Origin: Candidatus Saccharimonadota bacterium
GTDB lineage: Bacteria; Patescibacteriota; Saccharimonadia; Saccharimonadales; Saccharimonadaceae
NCBI GenBank assembly: GCA_017652105.1
Contig: JAGCBP010000015.1
Coordinates: 1 to 64,000, forward strand
Length of the DNA stretch: 64,000 nucleotides
Direction: 5' to 3'
In this document: piece after piece, positions 32,056 through 39,393 of the stretch
Layout: the number at the start of each line of letters is the position of its first letter
How positions within the stretch are numbered: the first letter of the stretch is position 1
Position numbers and translations under genes: made by a program
The notes under the pieces: model-generated
Told to the model about the DNA's origin: nothing
Databases searched by the model: none
What the model saw: only the letters and a program-made list of their open reading frames with translations

Positions 32056-32622
32056 ATGCATAAGGACGAGATGTGGCAGCTTTATTATCCAAACGGTGAG
32101 CCGATTTCTGGCGCCGGATGGGATTCGGCGCGAGACAATCCGGAAGCTCCGGATACGGAAATTGTGGGGGTGGCAGTGGTGTTTGTATTTCGAGTGAACA
32201 AAGAGGGAGTGCTGGAGCTTTTGTGGCAAAAACGCGCGGCGGAAGTTTCGAGATTTCCGGGGTATTATGATATTTCTGCAGGTGGGCACATTAATCTTGG
32301 CGAGTCTTTGACCGAGGCGGCAGTGAGAGAAGCCCGCGAGGAAATTGGTATAAAAATTACCCCAGATGAGCTCGGCCTTGTGACAATGCGAGGATTTAAT
32401 AAAAATCGGCTGGCGTGGGTGTATGCAGTGGATTGGAGTGAGCGCTCGGAAGTATTTCATTTTGATGACAAAGAAGTGGAGGAAGTGCAATGGGTGCCGT
32501 TTGAAATAACCTATGATTTTGTAAAAAAATACGCCAAGCCGAGTCTCAAAAAAGATGAATTAACTTTTGAAGCTTTGAAAGTGTGGTTCTTGCAGCATGG
32601 ATATTTGCAATCTGAAGGGTGA
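32056..32622 (+). CDS. NUDIX hydrolase
   Basis: 188 residues. A complete Nudix box is seen around residues 75-98: GGHINLGESLTEAAVREARE then EIGI. The N-terminal part (DEMWQLYYPNGE) and the general layout resemble IPP-isomerase-like Nudix proteins of the YfcD type, but the isomerase catalytic Cys is not evident. The likely role is hydrolysis of a nucleoside-diphosphate derivative. It lies 13 nt behind recA and overlaps recX by 26 nt. Confidence 0.85.
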   Translation: MHKDEMWQLYYPNGEPISGAGWDSARDNPEAPDTEIVGVAVVFVFRVNKEGVLELLWQKRAAEVSRFPGYYDISAGGHINLGESLTEAAVREAREEIGIKITPDELGLVTMRGFNKNRLAWVYAVDWSERSEVFHFDDKEVEEVQWVPFEITYDFVKKYAKPSLKKDELTFEALKVWFLQHGYLQSEG

Positions 32623-33241
32623 TTTCAAAATTACGGATTTGAAACAGGGGGTGAAAAATCCAGACCGAGTGAATGTGTATGTGAACGATCAGTTTGCTTT
32701 TTCTTTGGATGTGGCGCAGGTGGTGGATTTGGGGGTGAAAAAAGGGTTGGTGATTTCTGAGGATAAGCTTCTAGAACTTAAGAAAGCTTCAGAATTTGGA
32801 AAGTTGTATCAGAGAACTTTGGAATGGGTTTTGATGCGGCCGCACTCAGAGAGGGAATGCAGAGATTATTTGAAGAAGAAAATTTTTGAAAAAAAGTTAG
32901 ATAAAGAATATGTTGATTTGATTATTGAAAAATTACGAGCAAAAAAGTATCTGGATGATTATAGGTTTGCGGAGTGGTATGCAGAGAATCGGTTTTATAA
33001 AAAAGGGGTTTCTCTGAAGCGGTTGAAAATGGAATTGATGAAAAAAGGTATTGCTAAAGACATTATTGATGAAGCGTTGAGTAAAACTTCGAGAAATGAT
33101 GAGGAAGAGATTTTGAAAATTATCGCCAAAAAGCGTTCTAGATATTCGGATGATGAAAAACTTATTGCTTATCTATGTCGGCAGGGTTTTCAATATGGCT
33201 TGGTGCAGGAGATGGTTGCTCGGTCTTCCGAAATGGATTGA
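32597..33241 (+). CDS. recX: Regulatory protein RecX
   Basis: 214 residues, mostly three-helix repeats. Typical RecX pieces: LEWVLMRPHSERECRDYLKKK, YLDDYRFAEWYAENRFYKKG and GVSLKRLKMELMKKGI. It binds RecA filaments and inhibits their growth. It overlaps the NUDIX gene at the start. The last 80 bp are antisense to the PRC-barrel gene that runs from the other side. Confidence 0.88.
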   Translation: MDICNLKGDFKITDLKQGVKNPDRVNVYVNDQFAFSLDVAQVVDLGVKKGLVISEDKLLELKKASEFGKLYQRTLEWVLMRPHSERECRDYLKKKIFEKKLDKEYVDLIIEKLRAKKYLDDYRFAEWYAENRFYKKGVSLKRLKMELMKKGIAKDIIDEALSKTSRNDEEEILKIIAKKRSRYSDDEKLIAYLCRQGFQYGLVQEMVARSSEMD

Positions 33242-33773
33242 CAAAATTTGGGACAAAATCTTCCTTTAAGGCACGCTCTTTGATGACTTTTTCTTCATCT
33301 CGCACGATGATTTTGTAATCGGTGATTTCGACAATTTCGGAACGAGGAATAATGAGCTCCGGATCTAAGAAACTCTTGATAGTAGGGCGTTTGACAATGA
33401 GTTGCTGAATAGTGAAATTATCGTTGGTGACAGCATAATCTAAGACCTTGCCGAGTTTGGAACCTTTTTTGGTCTCAACTTTGAGGCCGATAGGGTTGAA
33501 ATTCAATTCGATGGCTTTTTGGATTTTGACTATATCACTATCGGAAACTAGCTCATCGCGGGAATCTATCACCATGCCAAAATTGGAATATTCGCGAATA
33601 CTTTTGGTATCCAGAACATTGCCGCCTTCATCATTTACGGCACCATAAACTCGAAAAGCGATGATTTTGAGAGTGTCAGGATCTACAATGGCGCTAGAAA
33701 TAGTAGCAATACGACCAGAATCTTGAACACTTAGAACAGGGGTGTTTAAGAGTTTTGACTGGTTAACTAACAT
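33162..33773 (-). CDS. PRC-barrel domain protein
   Basis: 203 residues with two PRC-barrel-like repeats: residues 1-80 (SKLLNTPVLSVQDSGRIATI) and 92-165 (NPIGLKVETKKGSKLGKVLDY), followed by a Pro-rich tail. PRC-barrels occur in RimM and in photosynthetic reaction centre H subunits and bind RNA or proteins. The cellular role of this cytoplasmic form is not known. Leaderless promoter at 33780. It overlaps the end of recX by 80 bp on the opposite strand. Confidence 0.75.
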   Translation of the reverse strand: MLVNQSKLLNTPVLSVQDSGRIATISSAIVDPDTLKIIAFRVYGAVNDEGGNVLDTKSIREYSNFGMVIDSRDELVSDSDIVKIQKAIELNFNPIGLKVETKKGSKLGKVLDYAVTNDNFTIQQLIVKRPTIKSFLDPELIIPRSEIVEITDYKIIVRDEEKVIKERALKEDFVPNFVNPFRKTEQPSPAPSHIENPADIDKQ

Positions 33774-33779
33774 ATTTTC

Positions 33780-33788
33780 ATTATAGCA
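33780..33788 (-). promoter_or_regulatory. Extended -10 promoter of the PRC-barrel gene
   Basis: TGCTATAAT on the minus strand, hexamer 33780-33785, 6 nt before ATG 33773. Confidence 0.8.
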
Positions 33789-33808
33789 TATTTTTTAGCA
33801 TAAACATC

Positions 33809-33837
33809 TTGACTTTTTTGGTGAAGTGTGATATAAT
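33809..33837 (+). promoter_or_regulatory. TTGACT-N17-TATAAT promoter of the alarmone synthetase gene
   Basis: -35 33809-33814 within CTTGACTTTTTT (shared with the 27188 and 28405 genes), -10 33832-33837 in TGTGATATAAT; leader of about 55 nt. Confidence 0.85.
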
Positions 33838-33897
33838 TAAGAGATGAGTTAATAAAAACTCAAGTAACTTTATAATTCCATTAAGGGGGTGAAAAAA

Positions 33898-34587
33898 TTG
33901 GAACAGCAGCACGAGTTTTTGCAGTACGAATTTGATAGGTATGTGTTGGAGTGCCGGTCGGCACTGGATCTTGCGATGGTTCGAATTGAAAATGCTCGCA
34001 GGATGATTGCGGCAGATCCATCTAGGTATGATCCGTTTGATCGGATTGAGGGTAGGATCAAAACTTTTGATTCGGTGGTCAAGAAGTGTGGCAGGAAAAA
34101 ATATGGTCTCACGATTAATGACATCAAGCAGAACGTGAAAGACATCGCGGGAATTCGAGTAATCACGATTTTCCGTGATGAAATTTATCAGGTGGCCGAT
34201 CTGATTGCAAAAATCCCGGGACTCAACATAGTTTCTAGAGAGGACTACGTTGATGATCCGAAAGAAAATGGATATGCGAGTTTGCATCTGGAAGTGCAGG
34301 TAGAAATTTACTCTCCGGGTGAGGGGAGTAAATTAATACCGATCGAGGTGCAAATACGCGACAAGTCCATGAACTTGTGGGCTTCGGTGGAACATATCGT
34401 AAAGTATAAGAAAAAGGATCATGACCCGAAGGCTGAGGAGTATTTTAAGAAAATGGCTGAAATCTTGACTGAGTTTGATGAAGTGGCTATGCGGCTGCGC
34501 GACTACGATAATGTGGTTGATAGCAACATAGCGGCTTCTAAATCAAAGATCAAGACAATGCCTACCAAAAAGGCTGCTGCAAAATAA
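33898..34587 (+). CDS. Small alarmone synthetase (RelA/SpoT nucleotidyltransferase domain)
   Basis: 229 residues. The (p)ppGpp synthetase domain is clear: RIEGRIKTFDSVVKK, VKDIAGIRVITIF (catalytic Asp region), DPKENGYASLHLEVQV and IEVQIRDKSMNLWASVEH. There is no hydrolase, TGS or ACT domain, so it is a RelQ/YjbM-like stand-alone synthetase. Start: TTG 33898 lies 6 nt behind AAGGGGGTGA, matching the RBS spacing of sister leaders. GTG 33889 would lie inside the RBS. The C-terminus (KKAAAK) is basic. A terminator follows. Confidence 0.85.
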   Translation: MEQQHEFLQYEFDRYVLECRSALDLAMVRIENARRMIAADPSRYDPFDRIEGRIKTFDSVVKKCGRKKYGLTINDIKQNVKDIAGIRVITIFRDEIYQVADLIAKIPGLNIVSREDYVDDPKENGYASLHLEVQVEIYSPGEGSKLIPIEVQIRDKSMNLWASVEHIVKYKKKDHDPKAEEYFKKMAEILTEFDEVAMRLRDYDNVVDSNIAASKSKIKTMPTKKAAAK

Positions 34588-34607
34588 CCGTTTGCGGTAC
34601 ATTAAAA

Positions 34608-34636
34608 AAGTCTCGACTTCTAGTCGGGACTTTTTC
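34608..34636 (+). terminator. Intrinsic terminator of the alarmone synthetase gene
   Basis: AAGTCTCGACT-TC-TAGTCGGGACTT followed by TTT; the T-U/G wobble fits plus-strand RNA. It can also serve rpsO from the other side. Confidence 0.85.
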
Positions 34637-34653
34637 TTGTTTTAGACTATTTG

Positions 34654-34920
34654 TTATTTCCTGAGGCCTAATTTGGCAACGGTCTTCTTGTATAGCTCAA
34701 AATCGGTATCCTCGAGGTATTTTAGCAATTTTTTGCGCTTGCCTACCATTTGAATTAAACCTCTTTTGGCCATAAAGTCATGTTTGTTATTCTTGACATG
34801 CTCGGTCACCTCTTTGATGCGAGCAGTGAGAATAGCCACTTGAACTTCAGGAGAACCAACGTCTTTTTTGCTTCTAGCAACGCTGGCAATAGCCTTGTCT
34901 TTATTCTCTTTTGTGATCAT
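34654..34920 (-). CDS. rpsO: 30S ribosomal protein S15
   Basis: 88 residues, normal length. S15 pattern: GSPEVQVAILTARIKEVTEH, NKHDFMAKRGLIQMVGKRKK, and the LLKYLEDTDFELY end. It binds 16S rRNA helix 22. ATG 34920 is chosen because TGCTATAAT ends 7 nt before it; upstream in-frame codons to 34956 are promoter. It is divergent from truB. In many bacteria truB, rpsO and pnp are neighbours, and here too they are together. Confidence 0.96.
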   Translation of the reverse strand: MITKENKDKAIASVARSKKDVGSPEVQVAILTARIKEVTEHVKNNKHDFMAKRGLIQMVGKRKKLLKYLEDTDFELYKKTVAKLGLRK

Positions 34921-34927
34921 GCCTCTT

Positions 34928-34953
34928 ATTATAGCACAAAAATATGGTATAAT
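34928..34953. promoter_or_regulatory. Divergent promoters of rpsO and truB
   Basis: Minus-strand TATAAT at 34928-34933 (TGC in front, 7-nt gap to ATG 34920) and plus-strand TATAAT at 34948-34953 (TGG in front, 6-nt gap to GTG 34960). Confidence 0.8.
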
Positions 34954-34959
34954 CAAGGG

Positions 34960-35685
34960 GTGGACTTAAAAAACTTGGAAGATAGAATTATTTTGATTGA
35001 TAAGCCGGCGGGGATGAGTTCTTTTGGTGTGGTGGCTCGGGTGAGGAGGAAACTTAAAGATGAGTTTGGGCATAAGGTAAAAGTGGGACATACCGGGACT
35101 CTAGATCCATTTGCGACAGGGCTTCTGATTTTGTTATCGGGGAAAAATACTAAAAGGTCTAATGAATTTTTGAAGTTAGATAAAGTTTATGAAGCAACAA
35201 TTAAGTTGGGGTTTGTGTCATCTACCGGAGATCCGGAAGGGGAGATTCAACCATTTCCAACTCGGGTCGCGTCCGGTCGGCCCGTCGCCACGGGCGACCG
35301 GCGCTCATCCTCGCGCTGCCGCGCTCCGGAAGCCCCTCGTTTGGAAATGATTGAATCTCTGCTTCATAATTTCGTTGGGGAGATTGAGCAAAAGCCACCT
35401 AAGTTTAGCGCAATTAAAATCAATGGGCAGCGGGCGTATAAGTTGGCGCGATCTGGTAAGGATTTTGAGGTGCCAACTCGAAAGGTGACTATATATAATA
35501 TAGAAATTTTGGAATATAAATATCCGATTTTGAAAATTAGATGTCACGTGTCGTCGGGGACTTATATAAGGACTCTTGCGGAAGATATTGGCGAGGCGCT
35601 AGGAGTGGGAGCATATTGCTTGGAACTTCGACGGCTAAAAATCGGCGAGTGGGATGTAGCGGATGCCGAAAAGTTAGAATTGTGA
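34960..35685 (+). CDS. truB: tRNA pseudouridine-55 synthase TruB, with GC-rich repeat insertion
   Basis: 241 residues. Catalytic motif KVGHTGTLDPFATGLL (Asp), PPKFSAIKINGQRAYKLAR and SSGTYIRTLAEDIG are all present. It makes pseudouridine 55 in the tRNA T-loop. GTG 34960 is the start: it is exactly 6 nt behind TATAAT, and the TruB fold begins IILIDKPAGMSS. Residues about 102-125 (RVASGRPVATGDRR and the following Ser/Arg-rich stretch) come from a GC-rich 70-bp palindromic repeat that also sits in lepA. It falls in the loop after STGDPEGEI, where length variation is tolerated. Confidence 0.93.
   Translation: MDLKNLEDRIILIDKPAGMSSFGVVARVRRKLKDEFGHKVKVGHTGTLDPFATGLLILLSGKNTKRSNEFLKLDKVYEATIKLGFVSSTGDPEGEIQPFPTRVASGRPVATGDRRSSSRCRAPEAPRLEMIESLLHNFVGEIEQKPPKFSAIKINGQRAYKLARSGKDFEVPTRKVTIYNIEILEYKYPILKIRCHVSSGTYIRTLAEDIGEALGVGAYCLELRRLKIGEWDVADAEKLEL
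35262..35331 (-). repeat. GC-rich palindromic repeat inside truB
   Basis: About 70 bp, roughly 80% G+C in AT-rich surroundings. The reverse complement matches 40209-40277 in lepA at all but about 8 positions. Core hairpin: CCGGTCGGCCCGT-CGCC-ACGGGCGACCGG (35273-35301) with one bulge. Confidence 0.9.
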
Positions 35686-35691
35686 TATAAT
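35683..35691 (+). promoter_or_regulatory. Extended -10 promoter of pnp
   Basis: TGATATAAT, hexamer 35686-35691, overlapping the truB stop; the leader is about 95 nt. Confidence 0.75.
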
Positions 35692-35713
35692 AGGGATATA
35701 ATATTAATAATGT

Positions 35714-35775
35714 GGAGAAGACGGCAGAGATGAGGCCGCTACATGATTAACGGATTCGTCTCTGAGGTTTTCTCC
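35714..35775 (+). promoter_or_regulatory. Long hairpin in the pnp leader
   Basis: GGAGAA (35714)/TTCTCC (35770), CAGAGA (35725)/TCTCTG (35759) and an inner GGCCG/CGG make a stem of about 60 nt that ends shortly before the RBS (GAAAGGA). It could be a target for pnp autocontrol. Confidence 0.65.
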
Positions 35776-35792
35776 AAGTAGAAAGGATTTTT

Positions 35793-37967
35793 ATGGAAAT
35801 AATTAACCCTAATGGTAAGAAAACCATGAGAGTATCTTGCGACTTTTTAGGGCGAGAACTGACATTAGAGGTGAATAGAGTCGGTTTTCGGACTACTTCC
35901 TCGGTTTTGGTGACTTATGGGGATACCGTGGTGCTAGGCTCGGTGGTGGTAGGGACAAAGCCGGTGGTGCAAGACTTTTTCCCTCTATCGATTGACTACG
36001 AAGAGAAATTTTATGCGGCGGGGAAGATTTCGGCTTCTCGGTTTATTAAAAGAGAGGGTAAGCCGGCGGATGAAGCGATTTTGGTTGGTCGTTTGATTGA
36101 CCGCCCGATTCGGCCGCTTTTCCCGAAGGGTTATCGGCAGGAAATTCAGGTGGTTTGTACAGTTCTATCAATGGATCCATCCTTTAGGCCGGATTGTGTA
36201 GCGATGATTGCGGCATCCTCGGCTCTAATGAATGCGGGCGTGCCATTTGATGGGCCAATTGCCGGAATTCGGATTGGTAGAATCGGTGGTGAGTTTAAAG
36301 GATTTTTGTCGCCAGAGGAGCGTGAGCAATCTCCACTTGATCTTGTGGTAGCTTGTAAAGATGGCAAAGTCGTGATGGTGGAAGCTGGCGCAAAAGAGGT
36401 GCCAGAAGATACAATTATTGAGGCGATGCACTGGGCGGTGGAAAATGTGCAGCCGGTCTTGGATTTGCAACGGCAACTTGCTAAACAAGTAAATGCGCCA
36501 GAGCAAGAATATGAATTGGTTTTGCCGTCCGAGGAAGTAGTTGCTGAAGTAGCTAAATGGACCGATGGTAAATTTGGCTCTAAGATTCGTGGTAACGTGA
36601 TGGAAAGAGCGCACCTGCTTGATGACATGAAATACGCGATGCATGATGAATTTGCTTTGTCTAAGGGTGAAGGTGAGACTGATAACGAAAAAGTAGAATG
36701 GTATGATGAAAATTTGCGCGATGTGTACGATCAGGCCTTTGAGCTAGCGGTACACAAAGAAGTACGTAGGGGAATTCTTGAGGAAGGTGTACGCCCGGAT
36801 GGTCGTAAACTCACTGAAGTACGTCCTTTGTCTTCACAGGTTGGTATTTTGCCAAGAGTACACGGCTCGTCTCTCTTTACGCGTGGTGTGACTCAGGCGA
36901 TGAACATTGTAACTCTGGCGCCACTTTCTTATTCTCAAGATGTGGATACGATGGAAGTGACTGATGGCAAGAGGCGCTATATGCATCACTACAATGCACC
37001 ATCTTATACAGTAGGTGAATGTGGTAGACTAGGTAGCCCGGGGCGGCGTGAAGTAGGACACGGCTATTTGGCAGAGAGAGCACTGCTTCCAGTGCTACCT
37101 TCCGAAGAAGAATTTCCATATGCGATTCGCTCGGTGACTGAGATTATGTCGCAAAATGGTTCGACTTCGATGGCAGCGACTTGTTCATCTTGTATGGCTT
37201 TGATGGACGCAGGCGTGCCTTTGAAGCGACCAGTTTCCGGTGTGGCGATGGGGCTAATGGTGGATGTGCCAAAAGGTCAACCGATTGAAGCTTCGGATAT
37301 TGATAAGGCGTATGTTTTGACTGACCTGATGGATGCAGAGGATTTTGCTGGTGATATGGACTTTAAGGTGACTGGTACTACGGAAGGTATTACGGCTTTG
37401 CAGATGGATATGAAAGTGCATGGACTACCGGTGGAGATTCTAGAGAAGGCAATTAAGCAGAGCCACGAAGGTAGGATGTTTATCCTAGATCATATTCTTT
37501 CGGTGATCGCTGAGCCGAGAGCTAAGATTTCGGATTTTGCGCCAAGAATTGAGAAGGTAAAAATTAGCAAAGACAAAATCGGTGCTGTGATTGGTAAAGG
37601 TGGAGAGATGATTAACAAGATTACTTCCGAAACTGGTGCTGGAATAGATATTTCTGAGGATGGACTGGTGACGATTTCGGGTACAAATGCGGAATCGATT
37701 GAAAAAGCGGTGAAGTGGGTGAAAGATTTGACCGAGGAGCCGGAAGTGGGCAAAATCTACGAAGGTACGGTGGTTTCTATTAAAGACTTTGGTGCGTTCG
37801 TAAATATTCTTCCTGGGATTGATGGGATGCTACATATTTCACAAATCGTGGAAGGTAAGCGCTTGAAATCGGTAGAAGAGGTTCTTCATGTGGGCGACCG
37901 CGTAAAGGTGCGTCTGGTGGCGATTGATCACGGTAAACTTAGCCTTTCGATGATAAATGTGAAATAA
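35793..37967 (+). CDS. pnp: Polyribonucleotide nucleotidyltransferase (PNPase)
   Basis: 724 residues, full length. Two RNase PH domains (first with AAGKISASRFIKREGKP and RLIDRPIRPLFPKGY; second with GVRPDGRKLTEVRPLSSQVG, MHHYNAPSYTVGE and the catalytic region NGSTSMAATC), an all-helical linker, a KH domain (VIGKGGEMINKITSETGAGIDIS split over residues 597-620) and a C-terminal S1 domain (YEGTVVSIKDFGAFVNILPG). It degrades RNA from the 3' end with phosphate. A long leader hairpin precedes it. Element B begins 2 nt after its stop. Confidence 0.96.
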   Translation: MEIINPNGKKTMRVSCDFLGRELTLEVNRVGFRTTSSVLVTYGDTVVLGSVVVGTKPVVQDFFPLSIDYEEKFYAAGKISASRFIKREGKPADEAILVGRLIDRPIRPLFPKGYRQEIQVVCTVLSMDPSFRPDCVAMIAASSALMNAGVPFDGPIAGIRIGRIGGEFKGFLSPEEREQSPLDLVVACKDGKVVMVEAGAKEVPEDTIIEAMHWAVENVQPVLDLQRQLAKQVNAPEQEYELVLPSEEVVAEVAKWTDGKFGSKIRGNVMERAHLLDDMKYAMHDEFALSKGEGETDNEKVEWYDENLRDVYDQAFELAVHKEVRRGILEEGVRPDGRKLTEVRPLSSQVGILPRVHGSSLFTRGVTQAMNIVTLAPLSYSQDVDTMEVTDGKRRYMHHYNAPSYTVGECGRLGSPGRREVGHGYLAERALLPVLPSEEEFPYAIRSVTEIMSQNGSTSMAATCSSCMALMDAGVPLKRPVSGVAMGLMVDVPKGQPIEASDIDKAYVLTDLMDAEDFAGDMDFKVTGTTEGITALQMDMKVHGLPVEILEKAIKQSHEGRMFILDHILSVIAEPRAKISDFAPRIEKVKISKDKIGAVIGKGGEMINKITSETGAGIDISEDGLVTISGTNAESIEKAVKWVKDLTEEPEVGKIYEGTVVSIKDFGAFVNILPGIDGMLHISQIVEGKRLKSVEEVLHVGDRVKVRLVAIDHGKLSLSMINVK

Positions 37968-37969
37968 TT

Positions 37970-38021
37970 TAGCATAAGCTGGGGGTAGGGGGTTGAAAAT
38001 GTATATGAGGTGTGCTAGGGT
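37970..38021 (+). promoter_or_regulatory. Element B: G-rich promoter module
   Basis: TTTAGCATAAGC, then TGGGGGTAGGGGGTTGA, -35 TTGAAA (37993-37998), exactly 17 nt, TAGGGT (38016-38021) preceded by TGTGC. The leader of about 115 nt to the small ORF holds hairpins such as TTGGG/CCCAA and GCAGTA-CCC-TACTGC (38070-38084). Confidence 0.7.
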
Positions 38022-38142
38022 AGTGGATGGGTTGGCTTTGGATGGTTTGGCGGGTTGGGTTCTAGCCCAAGCAGTACCCTACTGCGAGGACTCACTAAAC
38101 GGTGATACTAGGTAAGTCAAAGTTGTCCTAGGAAGGAGAGAT

Positions 38143-38214
38143 ATGACACAGTTTGCGTTCATTATCATCAATTTCGGTAAAGACAAGCAGCCGAAGAAAA
38201 ATAAGAAGGATTAG
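38143..38214 (+). CDS. Element B small ORF, 23-residue peptide
   Basis: 24 codons including the stop. It starts MTQFAFIIINFG and ends KDKQPKKNKKD: a hydrophobic first half and a strongly basic tail after a Pro. RBS GGAAGGAGAG. It has the same length and plan as the ORFs at 30810 and 39499. The stop codon lies in a hairpin (AAGAAGG...CCTTCTT, 38203-38232) that is the terminator of the antisense transcript. Confidence 0.6.
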   Translation: MTQFAFIIINFGKDKQPKKNKKD

Positions 38215-38269
38215 CTCAAGCTAAACCTTCTTACCAACCCGAGATAGCTTCCTTAGTGGCTATCTCCAT
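38197..38269 (-). ncRNA. Element B predicted antisense RNA (about 73 nt)
   Basis: Promoter TTGACA (38299-38304), exactly 17 nt, TACAAT (38276-38281) on the minus strand; start near 38269. The RNA has GATAGC/GCTATC (38241-38266) and ends with AAGAAGG-TT-TAGCT-TG-AGCTA-AT-CCTTCTT-ATTTTT. It overlaps the last codons of the small ORF. Confidence 0.6.
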
Positions 38270-38275
38270 ATCTTT

Positions 38276-38304
38276 ATTGTATCTCAAGCGGGATAATATG
38301 TCAA
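38276..38304 (-). promoter_or_regulatory. Element B convergent promoter
   Basis: TTGACA-N17-TACAAT on the minus strand, the strongest of the three convergent promoters. The plus-strand promoter of the next gene (TATAAT 38322) is just behind it, so this is a divergent control region. Confidence 0.7.
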
Positions 38305-38318
38305 ATATTCGAGGAGCA

Positions 38319-38327
38319 TGATATAAT
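38319..38327 (+). promoter_or_regulatory. Extended -10 promoter of the 38357 gene
   Basis: TGATATAAT, hexamer 38322-38327, with a leader of about 23 nt carrying AAAAGGA as RBS and an inverted repeat AATAAG/CTTATT. Confidence 0.75.
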
Positions 38328-38356
38328 AAGTTTAAGCTTATTAAAAGGATATATTT

Positions 38357-39388
38357 ATGGAAAAAGATAATGCAGAAAAAGTAGAAGAAAAACATGACGA
38401 AGTGGATGTGCGCAAAGCATCGGAAGAAAATAAAACGCTAGAAGATGATGCTATGCAAAAAGAGGACGATATATCGGAACCTAAATCGGCGGAATCGAAG
38501 AAAAAGCACAATGTGTTAGCAATTGTTTTTGCGTTTTTGATGCTAGTATGTGCAGGAGTGGCAGTGTTTTTTGGAATAAAATACTTTGAACCAAAAGAAG
38601 AACCAGAGCCAGTCACGGTAGAGAAAATAGAAAAAGAGGTAAAAGTGGAAATCGTAAAAGAAACGATGGCGGATGATTATAAAGAAGTTGTAGATGTGGT
38701 GAATAGTTTAACAGCTGGGGTTGAGAATGACTGGAACTATACCGAAAATGGCGATGGGCTGACTTATAAGCCTGAGGGAATAAGCACTTATATGCCAATG
38801 AAGTTGGATATAGAAAAGAAAGTGAAAAATTCTAATAATAATGAGGAAAATGCGAAGTTTCTAGAAACTACATTAAAAGAGCAGGGGTTTAGTTCAATTG
38901 GTGTATTGCCATTCCTTGGATCAGCGGGGCCTAGGATTGATGGTTATTACGATGCCACTCGTGATATTGTGTGTGGCATATATGGTGATGCTGATTGGAA
39001 TAGCTACAACAATACATCTTTACAATATCTTGTTTTGGAATGTGCTAAAACGGATTGGGTTTGGCTAACTGAAGCGGACAAAACTTTAGTATCTGAGCTT
39101 GAAACTGCTTACTATGAAAAAGAGGGAAAATATCCAACAGTAATGTATAATTTGAATAATAATATAAAAGATAGCCAATACACTCCGTATCAAACTCTCA
39201 GAATAAGTGTTGGTGGCGCGGCAGGGCTTTTCTACAGAACTAGTCCAGAAGCAAAGTGGCAATTCTTTACGGGGACACAGGCTGTTTTGGATTGTAGTGA
39301 TTATAATACTGAAGATTTGAAGAAAGCATATTTGGGTGAGCCTTGCTATAATTATAATACCCAAACAGATTCTACTGTGCAACTGTAA
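38357..39388 (+). CDS. Single-pass membrane protein with extracellular domain, unknown function
   Basis: 343 residues. Acidic, Lys-rich cytoplasmic N-terminus (1-52), one helix at about 54-76 (LAIVFAFLMLVCAGVAVFFGI), a Glu/Pro/Val stalk (EPKEEPEPVTVEKIEKE) and an extracellular domain of about 240 residues with four Cys (DIVCGIYG, VLECAKTD, VLDCSDYN, GEPCYNYN) that could form two disulphides. No family recognised. The terminal part is rich in Asn and Tyr. It stands between elements B and C. Confidence 0.65.
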   Translation: MEKDNAEKVEEKHDEVDVRKASEENKTLEDDAMQKEDDISEPKSAESKKKHNVLAIVFAFLMLVCAGVAVFFGIKYFEPKEEPEPVTVEKIEKEVKVEIVKETMADDYKEVVDVVNSLTAGVENDWNYTENGDGLTYKPEGISTYMPMKLDIEKKVKNSNNNEENAKFLETTLKEQGFSSIGVLPFLGSAGPRIDGYYDATRDIVCGIYGDADWNSYNNTSLQYLVLECAKTDWVWLTEADKTLVSELETAYYEKEGKYPTVMYNLNNNIKDSQYTPYQTLRISVGGAAGLFYRTSPEAKWQFFTGTQAVLDCSDYNTEDLKKAYLGEPCYNYNTQTDSTVQL

Positions 39389-39393
39389 ACATT

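Noticed and set aside
33889-33897. GTG start of the alarmone synthetase
   Set aside because: It lies within the Shine-Dalgarno sequence; the TTG 9 nt downstream has the proper spacing.
35305-35547. Minus-strand frame across the truB repeat
   Set aside because: It is antisense to conserved TruB motifs and has no promoter or RBS.
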